Source: Calothrix sp. 336/3 (GTDB taxonomy: Bacteria; Cyanobacteriota; Cyanobacteriia; Cyanobacteriales; Nostocaceae). From it: a DNA stretch of 64,000 nucleotides. The stretch is taken from NCBI RefSeq assembly GCF_000734895.2, contig NZ_CP011382.1:1466700-1530699 (forward strand), in the 5' to 3' direction. How positions within the stretch are numbered: position 1 is the first letter of the stretch; each line of letters opens with the position of its first letter. A program made the translations under genes and the position numbers. Positions 16,378-25,659 of the stretch are shown piece after piece. Below the pieces are notes generated by a model. It searched no databases. It was given only the letters and a program-made list of their open reading frames with translations, and was not told the origin of the DNA.

Positions 16378-17514
16378 TTAACTTCCTTCTTGGGATACTT
16401 CACCCAGGAAGTTATTTCTATGTGTATCCTGACTATCTGAGGTTTCAGCTGTGATTTGTTCGGGTAATCCACGAATCCGATTCATCTGCATTAATGCATA
16501 CTTCGCTGTTGCTTGTACCTCCGTATCCCTATCCTCTGCTGCATGACATAGCATCTGACTAATTTGCGCCATCATGTCATAAACACGAGTTAAGTCTCGG
16601 ATAGCATTTTGTCGCACTTGGGGACTTTCGTCTTGCAGAGAAACAGCTAAAGCACGATTCATCGGTTTGAGTGTGCGAATACCTATTTCCGAAATCGCTG
16701 CCAAAATTAGACTACGCTGTTGTGAGTCCGTATGACTCAGTAAATCTACTAGGGGTTGAACTGCTCTAGAGTCTCCCTGTTGACCTAAATCCCAGATAGC
16801 TTTCCGTCGTAGGTTGGGATCATGACTTGATAAATCTCCGATGAGTTCATCAATAATATTGACTTTAACAAGATGAGATGTGGTTGCTGGTGGTAGCAGT
16901 TTGGTAGCTGTATTTAAGGTTTCCTCCGGTTTCTCCTCTGGTGTTTCCTCTAGAGGTGATGGGGTGAATGCTGCTTGCGTCTGCGGTTCTACTTCTGTTT
17001 CAGAAGCTTCTAACTCTGTTTGTGTCGTTTTGCCAAAGAATTTCACCAGATACAATAGTAAACCCGTACCACCAATCAGGGCGATCGCCAAAAAAGACCA
17101 CCAGAAAAAATTACGTTTTCCAGACTGGGGTTTTGCTGAGGGCTGAGGGCTAGGGGTTGTAGCAGTTAATACAGTAGATTTTTTTGCCTCTACAGCGGCC
17201 TGTAAGGACTGCTGAGTTTTAGTGCCAGCAATTCCATCCTGTTGTAAACCCTGAGATTTCTGGAATTTTGCTACAGCTTGTTTAGTACTATCACTGTAGT
17301 TACCATCTACAGAACCACTGAAATAACCCAACTCCTTGAGGTTCTCTTGGAGATTGCTGACATCTTTACCTTTACCACCAGGTTTAAGTATTTTGGATTG
17401 ACTCACCGTAGCTTGTGCAGTCAAGCTATTGTTAATCTTGCTTGCTTGAGCGGGATTGAAACTGAAGCAAGTCACACAAGTAAAAACCAGGATTGCAGAA
17501 TGGCATAACCTCAT
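16378..17514 (-). CDS. Peptidoglycan-binding domain / membrane helix / HEAT-repeat protein
   Basis: A 378-residue protein in four parts. Residues 1-24 are a signal peptide (LCHSAILVFTCVTCFSFNPAQA). Residues about 40-110 are a PG_binding_1 domain (KILKPGGKGKDVSNLQENLKELGYFSGSVDGNYSDSTKQAVAKFQKSQGL). A membrane helix lies at about 138-160 (FFWWSFLAIALIGGTGLLLYL). After an acidic Thr/Glu-rich linker, residues about 225-350 form HEAT-like repeats (LIGDLSSHDPNLRRKAIWDLGQQGDSRAVQPLVDLL). The layout suggests a link between the cell wall on one side of the membrane and a protein-binding scaffold on the other. Partners are unknown. It is not in an obvious operon. Confidence 0.85.
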   Translation of the reverse strand: MRLCHSAILVFTCVTCFSFNPAQASKINNSLTAQATVSQSKILKPGGKGKDVSNLQENLKELGYFSGSVDGNYSDSTKQAVAKFQKSQGLQQDGIAGTKTQQSLQAAVEAKKSTVLTATTPSPQPSAKPQSGKRNFFWWSFLAIALIGGTGLLLYLVKFFGKTTQTELEASETEVEPQTQAAFTPSPLEETPEEKPEETLNTATKLLPPATTSHLVKVNIIDELIGDLSSHDPNLRRKAIWDLGQQGDSRAVQPLVDLLSHTDSQQRSLILAAISEIGIRTLKPMNRALAVSLQDESPQVRQNAIRDLTRVYDMMAQISQMLCHAAEDRDTEVQATAKYALMQMNRIRGLPEQITAETSDSQDTHRNNFLGEVSQEGS

Positions 17515-17868
17515 ATCGCACGTCGCAGCCAGAAGGTGTGATTTATATTATCGATACCACGATAACTCCAACTAAGAGATAATGTTAACTTTTCTCTCAA
17601 GGAAACGCCATTATACCCAATCTACTGAGTAAAATTGATTCTTGATAAATCTGTAAAATCCCTGAGATATGCGGAGATATCTGTATGTGGTAGCAAAATC
17701 AGGTTGTTCATTACTGGGAGATTCAAGAAAACAAAATTTTCACCAGAGTATGGCGATCGCGAGATTCATCCGGAATCATATTTGGAGCAATTGTAGTCTC
17801 CGATATCAATATCTGATGTTCATCTCGACTTTAATCTCTTGTATCAATACTTTTATCAATAAATCTCA

Positions 17869-17903
17869 CCACGCTGTTTCCTCGGTGTGGTTTTATATTT
17901 TTT
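17869..17903 (+). terminator. Orphan intrinsic terminator-like hairpin
   Basis: CCACGCTG (17869-17876) pairs, with two wobble pairs, with CGGTGTGG (17883-17890), followed by TTTTATATTTTTTT. There is no convincing plus-strand gene upstream in 17515-17868, so it may end a short unannotated transcript, or act on the opposite strand for the phosphatase-like gene that ends at 17918. Nearly the same arms and tail occur at 46202-46238. The rest of the 17515-17917 gap shows nothing else. Confidence 0.5.
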
Positions 17904-17917
17904 TGGGATATTTTTAT

Positions 17918-18364
17918 TTACCTTGGGGCTGAATCTTGCAACCTATCAACTAATTGTAGAATATTCTTCTCTATCTGCTTCAGTGCTAAGGGTGGTAGTG
18001 TGATATGGGCATCATGTACCAACCAATAGTCAATCTGATTTACCCATTCAGGGAATCTTTCTATCATTAATGGTCGATGTTCTTCTTCATCTAAGGCGAT
18101 CGCTAGATTTGCAGTCTGAAAATCTTCTTCCTGTACCTGTTGGGGATAACGTTCCTCTGGGGTAATACTTATACCTCTGAGCTTTAATTCTAGTAATGCA
18201 TACCGAGAAATTGCCCCCACATTATTGATTCCCCTCTCCAAGGCTAAAGCACGGGAATCCGCTCGCCAATTGAGTTCATGTTGAGCCGCAAAATGATTGA
18301 ACAGATGCTCAGAAAAGCGACTGCGGTAGTAATTACCAGTACAGAGAAACAGAATTTTCTGCAT
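17918..18364 (-). CDS. Low-molecular-weight protein tyrosine phosphatase-like protein
   Basis: A 148-residue protein with the LMW-PTP / arsenate reductase fold signature. ILFLCTGNYYRSR gives the phosphate-binding loop CX5R (C8 to R14) at the N-terminus, where C is the nucleophile and R binds phosphate. The usual C-terminal Asp-Pro general-acid motif is not clear; VHDAH at about 120 is the nearest acidic candidate. It may dephosphorylate tyrosines on bacterial kinases or exopolysaccharide proteins, or be a diverged member with another substrate. It stands alone between a HEAT-repeat gene and the FIST gene, both well separated. Confidence 0.8.
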   Translation of the reverse strand: MQKILFLCTGNYYRSRFSEHLFNHFAAQHELNWRADSRALALERGINNVGAISRYALLELKLRGISITPEERYPQQVQEEDFQTANLAIALDEEEHRPLMIERFPEWVNQIDYWLVHDAHITLPPLALKQIEKNILQLVDRLQDSAPR

Positions 18365-18508
18365 ATTTTCTCAGGAAAGACGGATTTAAGATACATCCAG
18401 ATATACTTCAGTTTGGTACAGCAATAAAAGTCAAGAGTGTTACACTTGCAACTTACTCCTGGTGTGAATTAGAAACGTCTGTTATCCCATAAGCATTTCA
18501 AGGCTTAA

Positions 18509-18577
18509 TTCACTACTCCCTACTCACTACTCATTACTCATTACTCCCTACTCAGCACTCCCTACTCCCTACTCATC
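18509..18577. repeat. Short tandem repeats (ACTCATT/ACTCCCT)
   Basis: A run of about ten imperfect heptamers (CACTACTCCCTACTCACTAC..). It lies in the 279-bp gap between the phosphatase-like gene and the FIST gene; the rest of that gap shows no gene. Confidence 0.75.
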
Positions 18578-18643
18578 TCCTGTGTATTTCTCTGTCAATT
18601 GGGGAAATATATCAAAAGCGATGAGTTTGAGGAGGATTTTTTC

Positions 18644-19798
18644 ATGTTGAAAGTTGCCATCGGTCACAGCAATGACCCAGATTCGGATACAGCGATCGCA
18701 GAAATTCTAGAGGAATGCCATGTGCAACTATCAGGCGATCGCCCCAAAGCTGGTATTCTCTTCGCAGCACCAGATTTTGAACATGATTTGATTTTAAATA
18801 AAATTAATCAACGGTTTCCCGGCATTCAACTCATTGGTTGCACCTCGGATGGTGAAATTTCCTCAGTATTGGACTTTCAACAAGATTCCCTGAGTCTTAT
18901 TCTATTTTGCTCTGACGATGTGGAATTTTACGCTACGGTAGGTCGTAATCTCTCCAAGAACCCTTGCTCTATTGCCAAGGAAACTGGGATTCTAGCCAAA
19001 TCAAACATAAAATCTGAGCCGCAACTTTGCATTGCAGTCCCAGAAAGTCTTACCGTCAGTGGGGTAGAAATTTTAAATGGTCTGAAACAGGGGTTAGGGA
19101 GTCAGATTCCAATCATCGGTGGTACAGCTGGTGATCAATGGCAGTTTCAAGCAACATACCAGTTTTTTGGTAACGAAGTTCTTCAGGATTCTCTACCAAT
19201 TCTGCTGCTATCTGGAAACCTCCATTGGGGTTATGGTGCATCTTCGGGATGGACACCCATTGGTACAAAAGGTATGGTGACAAAAGTCCATGGCAATGTG
19301 CTTTACGAAGTGGATGGACAACCTGCCTTAAATTTCTTCCAGAATTATTTAGGAAACATGCGTCCTTCTCCAGAATACCGACTGGCAGTATTTGAATCCG
19401 GTGGAGAAAATTGGTATATGCGGATATCTAATGGCAGTTACGATGGGGAAATGGGAAGTATTACCTTCTTTGCTGATATTCCGGAAGCAGCAGAAGTCCA
19501 GGTAGTTTCTGCGAATCGAGATGAGATTGTCAGTTCAGCTCAAACCTCAGCCAAAATAGCCTTAGAAAATTACACTGGTGAACACCCAGCAGTTGCCCTA
19601 TTTTTCTCCTGTACAGGACGGATGCGAGTTTTAGGAACACGTACCAAAGAAGAATTCCAGGTTGTGAAACAAATTCTTCCCCCAGACATTCCCTGTTGTG
19701 GATTCTATACCTATGGAGAGATCACACCTTTACAACCAAAAAGTGAGTCGCAGTTCCATAACGAAACCTTTGTCACCTTGGTTTTAGGTGTGGAGTAA
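18644..19798 (+). CDS. FIST domain sensor protein
   Basis: A 384-residue cytosolic protein made of FIST-N (about 20-210) and FIST-C (about 220-370) domains. Family hallmarks are HSNDPDSDTAIAEIL, LIGCTSDGEISSV, IIGGTAGDQWQF, GNLHWGYGASSGWTPIG, FFSCTGRMRVLGTRTKEEF and the closing PCCGFYTYGEITP. FIST proteins are thought to sense small ligands such as amino acids and often act with histidine kinases. The ATG at 18644 is chosen over the upstream TTG at 18599 because it follows a clear GGAGG (18631-18635). A separate histidine kinase gene with no sensor domain follows, making a likely two-protein sensor. Confidence 0.9.
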   Translation: MLKVAIGHSNDPDSDTAIAEILEECHVQLSGDRPKAGILFAAPDFEHDLILNKINQRFPGIQLIGCTSDGEISSVLDFQQDSLSLILFCSDDVEFYATVGRNLSKNPCSIAKETGILAKSNIKSEPQLCIAVPESLTVSGVEILNGLKQGLGSQIPIIGGTAGDQWQFQATYQFFGNEVLQDSLPILLLSGNLHWGYGASSGWTPIGTKGMVTKVHGNVLYEVDGQPALNFFQNYLGNMRPSPEYRLAVFESGGENWYMRISNGSYDGEMGSITFFADIPEAAEVQVVSANRDEIVSSAQTSAKIALENYTGEHPAVALFFSCTGRMRVLGTRTKEEFQVVKQILPPDIPCCGFYTYGEITPLQPKSESQFHNETFVTLVLGVE

Positions 19799-19839
19799 AG
19801 ATTCCCCTCTAGCTGGGACTAAAAATTTATTATCCTCTA

Positions 19840-19976
19840 ATACCAATTCGTAATGCTTCGCTCCCCAAGGAGCTGAGTTGCAAAGCGACACGCTACGCTA
19901 ACGTAATTAAAAAAAATCCCGTTTTTACAAGGATTTTAGAGCTTAGATATGTTTCAGGATTTTCGTGAAATGGTAT
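19840..19976 (+). mobile_element. ATACCAATTC-family short palindromic element, copy 2
   Basis: Ends ATACCAATTC (19840-19849) and GAAATGGTAT (19967-19976). The internal order ATACCAATTCGTAATGC, CGCTAACGTAATT and TTTTCGTGAAATGGTAT matches copy 1 on the opposite strand. An internal segment (TTGCAAAGCGACACGCTACGC) is also found, inverted, at about 24572-24600. It fills most of the gap between the FIST gene and the kinase gene. Confidence 0.75.
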
Positions 19977-19990
19977 AAGGAATAGGTATT

Positions 19991-21022
19991 GTGGAGCAAG
20001 AGGAAATTAATCGATTAGTAAAAGCCAATCGTGTACTTGAAAAAAAATTGGCTCGTTCTGAATCTTTGCGACTGCATTTGGAAGAAGAACACGAAACTCA
20101 GAAACAGCGTCTGTATGAAGTTATTGAAGATTTAGAGCTATCGATTCAGGAATCTCGCAAAGCTCAAATGCGGTTGGTGCAAAACGAGAAAATGTCAGCT
20201 TTGGGTGTTTTGGTGGCTGGCATTGCCCATGAAATCAATAATCCTGTAAATTTTATTTATGGGAATATTAAATATATTACTAACTACACTGAGGATATTC
20301 TCAAACTGCTTTATTTATATCAGCAGCATTTTCAAGGAAAACTGCCAGCTATTACTCACCTAGAGCAGGATATTGACCTGGATTTTATTAGTGATGACCT
20401 TCCTAGAGTTGTAGAATCTATGACTATGGGAGCAGAAAGGATAAAACAAATTGTCCTCTCCCTGCGTAATTTCTCACGGATGGATGAGGCTGAATTTAAA
20501 ACAGTAGATTTGCATGAGGGATTGGAAAGTACCTTAGTGATTCTTGGTCATCGACTCAAGACAAACGGGGATATTCCAGAAATTAAAATTATTAAAGATT
20601 ACAGTGCATTACCTGCGGTTGAGTGTTATGCAGGACAACTGAATCAGGTATTTATGAATATTTTAGCCAATGCTATTGATGCGCTACGGGAGAAGGGTCA
20701 TAGAGAACCTTGGATTGCGATCGCCACTAGTGTGCAGAACAATCGCGTCCGTATCCAATTTCGAGATAATGGAGTTGGGATTCCCCCGGCGATCGCGGAG
20801 CGAATTTTTGACCCCTTTTTTACCACCAAACCTGTGGGACAGGGGACGGGGATGGGGATGTCTATTAGTTATCAAATCATCACACAAAAACATGGAGGTG
20901 AGATATTTTTTGTCTCTACTCCAGGAGTAGGAACCGAATTTACCCTGGAGTTACCTATTCAGCAAACTGAGAAACTTCCAAACCTATCCCCTCTAATTTC
21001 TAGCAATCAACATCAGCTTTAA
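19991..21022 (+). CDS. Sensor histidine kinase without sensor domain, FIST partner
   Basis: A 343-residue soluble kinase. Residues 1-65 are a coiled coil. The phosphoacceptor H-box is LVAGIAHEINNPVNFIYGN (H80). The ATPase domain carries the N box (QVFMNILANAIDAL), G1 (FRDNGVGIPPAI), F box (IFDPFFTTKPVG) and G2 (GTGMGMSISYQI). With no sensing domain of its own, it probably takes its signal from the FIST protein encoded just upstream. The GTG at 19991 is the likely start. No response regulator is adjacent. The kinase at 58853 is a close homologue by eye, especially around the H-box and the VECYAGQLNQVFMNIL segment. Confidence 0.92.
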   Translation: MEQEEINRLVKANRVLEKKLARSESLRLHLEEEHETQKQRLYEVIEDLELSIQESRKAQMRLVQNEKMSALGVLVAGIAHEINNPVNFIYGNIKYITNYTEDILKLLYLYQQHFQGKLPAITHLEQDIDLDFISDDLPRVVESMTMGAERIKQIVLSLRNFSRMDEAEFKTVDLHEGLESTLVILGHRLKTNGDIPEIKIIKDYSALPAVECYAGQLNQVFMNILANAIDALREKGHREPWIAIATSVQNNRVRIQFRDNGVGIPPAIAERIFDPFFTTKPVGQGTGMGMSISYQIITQKHGGEIFFVSTPGVGTEFTLELPIQQTEKLPNLSPLISSNQHQL

Positions 21023-21040
21023 ATTTTCCCATCATCAAAC

Positions 21041-22099
21041 CTATTCTGGTAAAGCTTCTGCTTCCGACTTTCTCACAGACACAGTCGCGGGATGAAGATG
21101 GGGTGCTTCAGCAGTTACTTCCGCAACTCTTACCTGTGGTTTATCTGATGCTAAGTTATCCCGTTGATTAATTAAATAGATACTAATGAGAGTTAAACCT
21201 ACTCCCATCCATTGCACGGTGCTAAGGGTTTCATGGAGCAGCAAATTACCAAAAACTAGGGCAAAAACTGGTGTCAGAAAAGTCAGAGAACTGAGACTGG
21301 TTAAGCTGCCACTGGACGCAAAATAGAAAAATAAAGCGTAGGCGATCGCGCTCCCAAAAACTGTGGCATAGGCTAAAGCTACCCAATCATGAGTGACTAA
21401 ATTTACCCATTGCTGGGACTCCATCACCCCAGAAATACCCCACAAAGGCAAGCCACCAATAATCATATGCCAGCCCGTAGCCGTTACTGGGTCAGCATAA
21501 CGACAGACAAAACGGATAATCACTGTTCCTAACGCCATACTTAAAGCAGCTAGTAACATCAGCCACTCACCACTTGACCAAAGCGTTTGAAGAGAGAAAT
21601 TACTAGCCACTGCTAGGGGAGAAGTCTCTGGGGAAAATAACCCTAAAATCAAATCGTCAGGTAAGCCAATTAAACTAATCCCTGAAACCCCCAAAGCTAA
21701 ACCTAACCATCCCCACAAGCCGATTTTATCTTGAAACAACCAAGCAGACATCAAAGCCACTGCCAGAGGTTGGGAGTCAATCATCACCGAGCCTAAACCC
21801 GCTCCTGTTCTCATCAACCCCTCTGCCAAAAAACCCTGAAACAATGCTCCATCCACCAAGGCAAAAAGACTAATCCATAACCACGCCAACCATCCCCTAG
21901 GTTGGGGTCTACCCATGAATGCCGATGCCATTAAAATTAACATCCCTGCCGGCACTAAACGAATCCCCGCCATAAATAGGGGTGTTGTATGGGGTATAAC
22001 TCCTTTCATTGCTACCATTGCCGTTCCCCAAAGGAAAAATGGCGCAATTAATAGCAATGGAGCCAGGGGAAGCTTAGATGCACTAGCTTTCAACTGCAT
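21041..22099 (-). CDS. EamA/DMT-family transporter
   Basis: A 352-residue integral membrane protein with about ten hydrophobic helices arranged as two EamA repeats (about 15-150 and 185-320). Signatures are FFLWGTAMVAMKGVI in the first helix and TVFGSAIAYALFFYFASSGSLTSLSSLTFLTPVFALVFGNLLLHETL in the second repeat. Drug/metabolite transporters of this group export small metabolites or amino acids; the substrate cannot be read from sequence. A polar C-terminal tail of about 40 residues follows the last helix. It converges on the kinase gene, with only 18 bp between the stop codons. Confidence 0.9.
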   Translation of the reverse strand: MQLKASASKLPLAPLLLIAPFFLWGTAMVAMKGVIPHTTPLFMAGIRLVPAGMLILMASAFMGRPQPRGWLAWLWISLFALVDGALFQGFLAEGLMRTGAGLGSVMIDSQPLAVALMSAWLFQDKIGLWGWLGLALGVSGISLIGLPDDLILGLFSPETSPLAVASNFSLQTLWSSGEWLMLLAALSMALGTVIIRFVCRYADPVTATGWHMIIGGLPLWGISGVMESQQWVNLVTHDWVALAYATVFGSAIAYALFFYFASSGSLTSLSSLTFLTPVFALVFGNLLLHETLSTVQWMGVGLTLISIYLINQRDNLASDKPQVRVAEVTAEAPHLHPATVSVRKSEAEALPE

Positions 22100-22319
22100 G
22101 GGATTACGGACGTTTTAACAAACGTGAGAATTGTTTTACCTAATTTTACCGAATTATTTCGTTTTGTGAAGGCAAAAATACTCATGTTCTTCTGGGTTGG
22201 GTGTTATGGCAGTGAACAGAGAACAGTGAACTAGACATCTTCTAAAATGAGTAAAGACGTTCCGGCGGAACGTCTCTACCAAAGGTTTCGGGTAATGCAT
22301 GATTAAATTCGGTCGATGT

Positions 22320-22664
22320 CTATTGTCCGACGAACTGGACTTGCACACCATCGTTATCGTAGCCTGAGGGGGCTGGTTGAATTTGGATAATATTCGGCGA
22401 TCGCCCCGGTTGAGTTTCACTGTCTCCTAGCTGCCACTTTTCCTCTGTCTTGCCAGTGATATTTTCTGGATTTTTTTGGAAGAAAAACTGGGAAAAGTCA
22501 CCTTCAGAGCTTCTCTTATTGATACCGTTTAACGATTCGCCGGACAAAGTATAGTTATTAACTGAATTTCCTGGTGCCTCTTGGGCATTCACTGCGGTAG
22601 ATAGAGTTGTAGTGACTGCCATTATCCCCAAGATAGACAGATACTTACTGATCATTTTCATCAC
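22320..22664 (-). CDS. Small secreted hypothetical protein
   Basis: About 114 residues from the ATG at 22664 (a second ATG two codons on is equally possible). Residues 1-26 are a signal peptide (SKYLSILGIMAVTTTLSTAVNAQE). The mature part is polar, with SGESLNGINKRSSEGDFSQFFFQKNPENI and a C-terminal YDNDGVQVQFVGQ. I do not recognise a domain. The signal peptide argues that this is a real gene rather than a chance ORF. Confidence 0.6.
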   Translation of the reverse strand: MMKMISKYLSILGIMAVTTTLSTAVNAQEAPGNSVNNYTLSGESLNGINKRSSEGDFSQFFFQKNPENITGKTEEKWQLGDSETQPGRSPNIIQIQPAPSGYDNDGVQVQFVGQ

Positions 22665-22747
22665 CCTGTTGCTATTGGGTCCCTTGACCAATATTATAGA
22701 AGCCATTTCAGAGCTTGGTCAAAGATTATAGTCAGGGGAAAAATAGT

Positions 22748-23392
22748 CTACGGTGTGGATTTTTGTGCCGCTAGGTGAGCAATTTGAGTCCGAGCATTGG
22801 CGATCGCCTCTGTTAAACCTTCCCCTCCGATTTCTTCGTTTTCCATTTCTACCAATGAAATATCGGTAATACCAATAAAACTGAAAAGTTTTTCTAGATA
22901 AGGGGTTTGAAAATTCCACAGTTCGTATTGTCCACCCATGCTAAAGCCAGAACCCCCCCGTGCAGCGATAATAAACATTTTTTTCCCTAACACAAGCGGT
23001 TTATAAGGGTTAGTGGAATCTTCTGGTGTAAAGGCAAAGGTTCGACCAATCCGCACAATGTGGTCAATATAAGCCTTGAGGGCACTGGGAATGCTGAAAT
23101 TATACATGGGAGTGCCAATAACATAAATATCGGCAGCAAGGAATTCATCTACTAATTGATCACTAAGTTGAATCGCTTCCTTGAGTTCTGGTGTCAGCTG
23201 TTCTGGTGGGGAATATGCAGCAGCAATCCAAGCTTCATCGATATGGGGAAGGGGATTTCTACCCACATCTCGATAGGTGACTGTATCGTGAGGATGATTT
23301 GTTTTCCAAGTCTCAACGAATTCCCCTGAAAGTCTGCGGGAATGAGAGCGCTGACTGCGGGGACTAGCATCGATGTGTAGTAAATTTGCCAT
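22748..23392 (-). CDS. azoR: FMN-dependent NADH-azoreductase
   Basis: A 214-residue flavodoxin-like quinone/azo reductase. LLHIDASPRSQRSHSRRLS at the N-terminus binds the FMN phosphate. GTPMYNFSIPSALKAYIDHIVRIGRTFAFT is the conserved flavin-contacting block, and IIAARGGSGF follows at about 145. Such enzymes reduce quinones and azo dyes with NADH and protect against electrophile or thiol stress. The ATG at 23392 is preferred to the upstream in-frame start at 23416 because the flavin motif normally lies at the very N-terminus. It is divergent from an AraC-type regulator gene 179 bp away, a common arrangement for inducible reductases. Confidence 0.92.
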   Translation of the reverse strand: MANLLHIDASPRSQRSHSRRLSGEFVETWKTNHPHDTVTYRDVGRNPLPHIDEAWIAAAYSPPEQLTPELKEAIQLSDQLVDEFLAADIYVIGTPMYNFSIPSALKAYIDHIVRIGRTFAFTPEDSTNPYKPLVLGKKMFIIAARGGSGFSMGGQYELWNFQTPYLEKLFSFIGITDISLVEMENEEIGGEGLTEAIANARTQIAHLAAQKSTP

Positions 23393-23571
23393 GGATAATT
23401 GCCAAATTTCTTGCAAATTGCTGACTATCCCAGCTTAAAAAAATCCCTCATCCCTAGCTATCACAATCCTGTGGTAATTTTACAATCTTGCGGATAAATT
23501 GGCAAATTTTTTCCTAGGAGCAATCTAGGAAAGTCAATAAAATAAGAGTGAGAAATAAGTGGGGGAGATGC

Positions 23572-24426
23572 ATGGATTTAGCTAGAGCAACGCCACAAAC
23601 TACCAACCTATCTAGTAAAAATCGCGGTTGGGAAAATATTCTAGTTGAGCAACACCAACATCCTCCTGGTGAAGCAAGTTGCCATTATCCCCATGAACAC
23701 ACAATTTATTTGTCCCTCGCATCCCGTCCCGTTGTCTTGCAGCACACCCAAGCAGGGAAGACTTACAAGGGATTATATGGCAAGGGTGATATTTCGATTT
23801 CACCTGTGGATGTGCCTTTTTCCTGTCGTTGGGATGCTGACGATCGCTTCTTACAAATCTGCATCTCTGCAACTTTTATGGATAGTGTTGCCAAGGAAAA
23901 TATTGATCGCGATCGCCTGGAATTAATCCCCCAATTTCGCACACGGGATTCTCAAATTGAAGCAATTGGGATGATGTTGCTGACTGAACTGCAACAGGAA
24001 AATATGGGTTCAAGTTTGTATGTCGAATCCTTGACAAATCTGCTGGCAGTGCATTTGCTCAGACAATACACAACTTTCAAGGTGAATCTGGGAACTTATA
24101 CCGGTGGATTGCCTCAAAACCAGATGATGCAAGTATTGGAATATATCGATTCATCTCTGCATGAAGATATTAAGCTGGCAGATTTAGCTGCATTGTTGGA
24201 TATGAGCCAATTTCATTTTAGCCATCTGTTTAAACAGTCAATGGGAATTGCTCCCTACCAATACTTGCTTCAACAACGCATAGAACGGGCAAAACTGTTA
24301 CTCAAACAAAGCGATCGCTCGATTATAGAAATTGCTTTCGATTGTGGATTTAGCAGCCACAGTCATTTAAGTAAACAGTTTCGCCAGTGGACGGGAATGA
24401 CACCAAAGGCTTATCGAGTCAATTAA
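23572..24426 (+). CDS. AraC-family transcriptional regulator
   Basis: A 284-residue regulator. The N-terminal half looks like a cupin-type sensing domain (HHPPGEASCHYPHEHTIYLSL region, DISISPVDVPFSCRW). The C-terminal ~100 residues carry the two AraC helix-turn-helix motifs: IKLADLAALLDMSQFHFSHLFK and SIIEIAFDCGFSSHSHLSKQFR, followed by GMTPKAYR. The start is ATG at 23572, six bases after GGGGGAG; a GTG at 23548 is less likely. Being divergent from azoR, it may activate that gene in response to an aromatic or quinone ligand (inference). Confidence 0.92.
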   Translation: MDLARATPQTTNLSSKNRGWENILVEQHQHPPGEASCHYPHEHTIYLSLASRPVVLQHTQAGKTYKGLYGKGDISISPVDVPFSCRWDADDRFLQICISATFMDSVAKENIDRDRLELIPQFRTRDSQIEAIGMMLLTELQQENMGSSLYVESLTNLLAVHLLRQYTTFKVNLGTYTGGLPQNQMMQVLEYIDSSLHEDIKLADLAALLDMSQFHFSHLFKQSMGIAPYQYLLQQRIERAKLLLKQSDRSIIEIAFDCGFSSHSHLSKQFRQWTGMTPKAYRVN

Positions 24427-24544
24427 ATAACTATAACCCTTATGGTATGTAATGACCTTGCTCCGCAATGACAAATCATTCCTAAAATCAGCAATACCAC
24501 AAATTCAATACACAACAACTTAAGTAGAACGGCTTAAATAATTC

Positions 24545-24615
24545 ACGCTATGTCATTGCGAATGAAACGTTCGCGTAGCGTGTCGCTTTGCGACTCAGTG
24601 GAATGAAGCAATCGC
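24545..24615. repeat. Partial copy of an intergenic palindromic repeat
   Basis: The segment around 24572-24600 (CGCGTAGCGTGTCGCTTTGCG) matches, inverted, the middle of the element at 19840-19976. It lies between the AraC gene and the VOC gene and has no intact element ends that I can see. Confidence 0.6.
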
Positions 24616-24673
24616 AACGGTTTTGACGATTTTACAATCTGTTACATAGTTAGGTTTATTCTCACCGACTTAC

Positions 24674-25117
24674 TTATTGCTTACAGAATAGTTCAACTCT
24701 GCGTTTTTCTAATTCTTCAGGTGAAACATTTTCCTGATGAGTTGCAATCCACCACAAACCTCCAGCAGGATCTTTCACCAGCGCAGCGCGATCGCCATAG
24801 AACTCGTCTTTGGGTTCCATAACCGAGATTGCACCTGCTCCAATTGCACGCTCATACATTACGTCAGCATTTTCAACATATAGGTGAATCATGCTGGGAA
24901 TTGCCTGGAAATCCTCCCTTGCTTCACTCATCATGACGAATGAGTCACCAATTTTCAGCTCCGCGTGCATAATCGAGCCATCTGGATGCATGACACGATA
25001 AACTTCCGTAGCTGCAAATCCCTGCTTGAGAAACTCGATGAGGCTCTCTGTCCCTTCTACAATCAGGTAGGGCGTAACGGTATGATATCCTTCTGGAATT
25101 GCTTGAACTGACATCAT
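24674..25117 (-). CDS. VOC-superfamily (glyoxalase/PhnB-like) protein
   Basis: About 147 residues in the vicinal-oxygen-chelate fold of the PhnB type. It shows VTPYLIVEGTESLIEFLKQGFAATEVYR, HPDGSIMHAELKIGDSFVMMSE and a second betaalphabeta unit ending in DPAGGLWWIATHQE. These proteins bind metal and act as dioxygenases, isomerases or resistance proteins; no particular reaction can be assigned. The start is ATG at 25117, which follows GGAGGT closely on the minus strand; a GTG at 25123 overlaps that ribosome-binding site. Confidence 0.85.
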   Translation of the reverse strand: MMSVQAIPEGYHTVTPYLIVEGTESLIEFLKQGFAATEVYRVMHPDGSIMHAELKIGDSFVMMSEAREDFQAIPSMIHLYVENADVMYERAIGAGAISVMEPKDEFYGDRAALVKDPAGGLWWIATHQENVSPEELEKRRVELFCKQ

Positions 25118-25123
25118 TTTCAC

Positions 25124-25659
25124 CTCCGACTAGCTAGAACATTTGTATTATAGTTCAAAGTAACTAGTTTGATGACAATCTTAAAAATCTGTATCAATAG
25201 TTGCGCAAAGGCAGGGTGCAATACTAATTCGCAATGCCTAGCGGAGCGAAGAGCTACACTAAGCTCATATATATGCTTTTGAGAAAGCGCTGGAATTACT
25301 CGATACAATTCTGGGTGTCGTACGTCTCCTCGTCCCAGTGTTTGATTCTGATTATCAAATAAAGTGCGTAAGTCCTATATATAGTCAATGCATAAACATA
25401 TAAATAACTATGGGTTAACTAGGTAAACCTATTAATAAATAATTCAGCATAATACATACAGTATAGGAGTAGGGGGAAAGATAATTTGCCGATTTCTACA
25501 TACAACAAGTTATATTGCAAGTTATTGCGGACATGATATCACTTCATTACTCAATCAATACTTTCAACGGTGTTTAACTAGAGGTAGAAGTTAAGCATTT
25601 GTAATTTAGGGATATGAATTGAGGATAAGCGTATTGAATAGTACATTCAATACTTCACT
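25124..25659. other. 536-bp gap with repeat fragments, no gene seen
   Basis: The stretch is AT-rich and stop-rich. A fragment near 25221-25265 (ACTAATTCGCAATGC..GCGAAGAGC) resembles the left end of the ATACCAATTC-family elements. The segment 25471-25514 (AGGGGGAAAGATAATTTG.. CATACAACAAGTTATA) is closely repeated at 42701-42742. No protein or RNA gene is evident. Confidence 0.6.

Noticed and set aside
17669..17932. Plus-strand 87-codon ORF
   Set aside because: No recognisable domain; it runs through the terminator-like hairpin at 17869 and has an unlikely composition.
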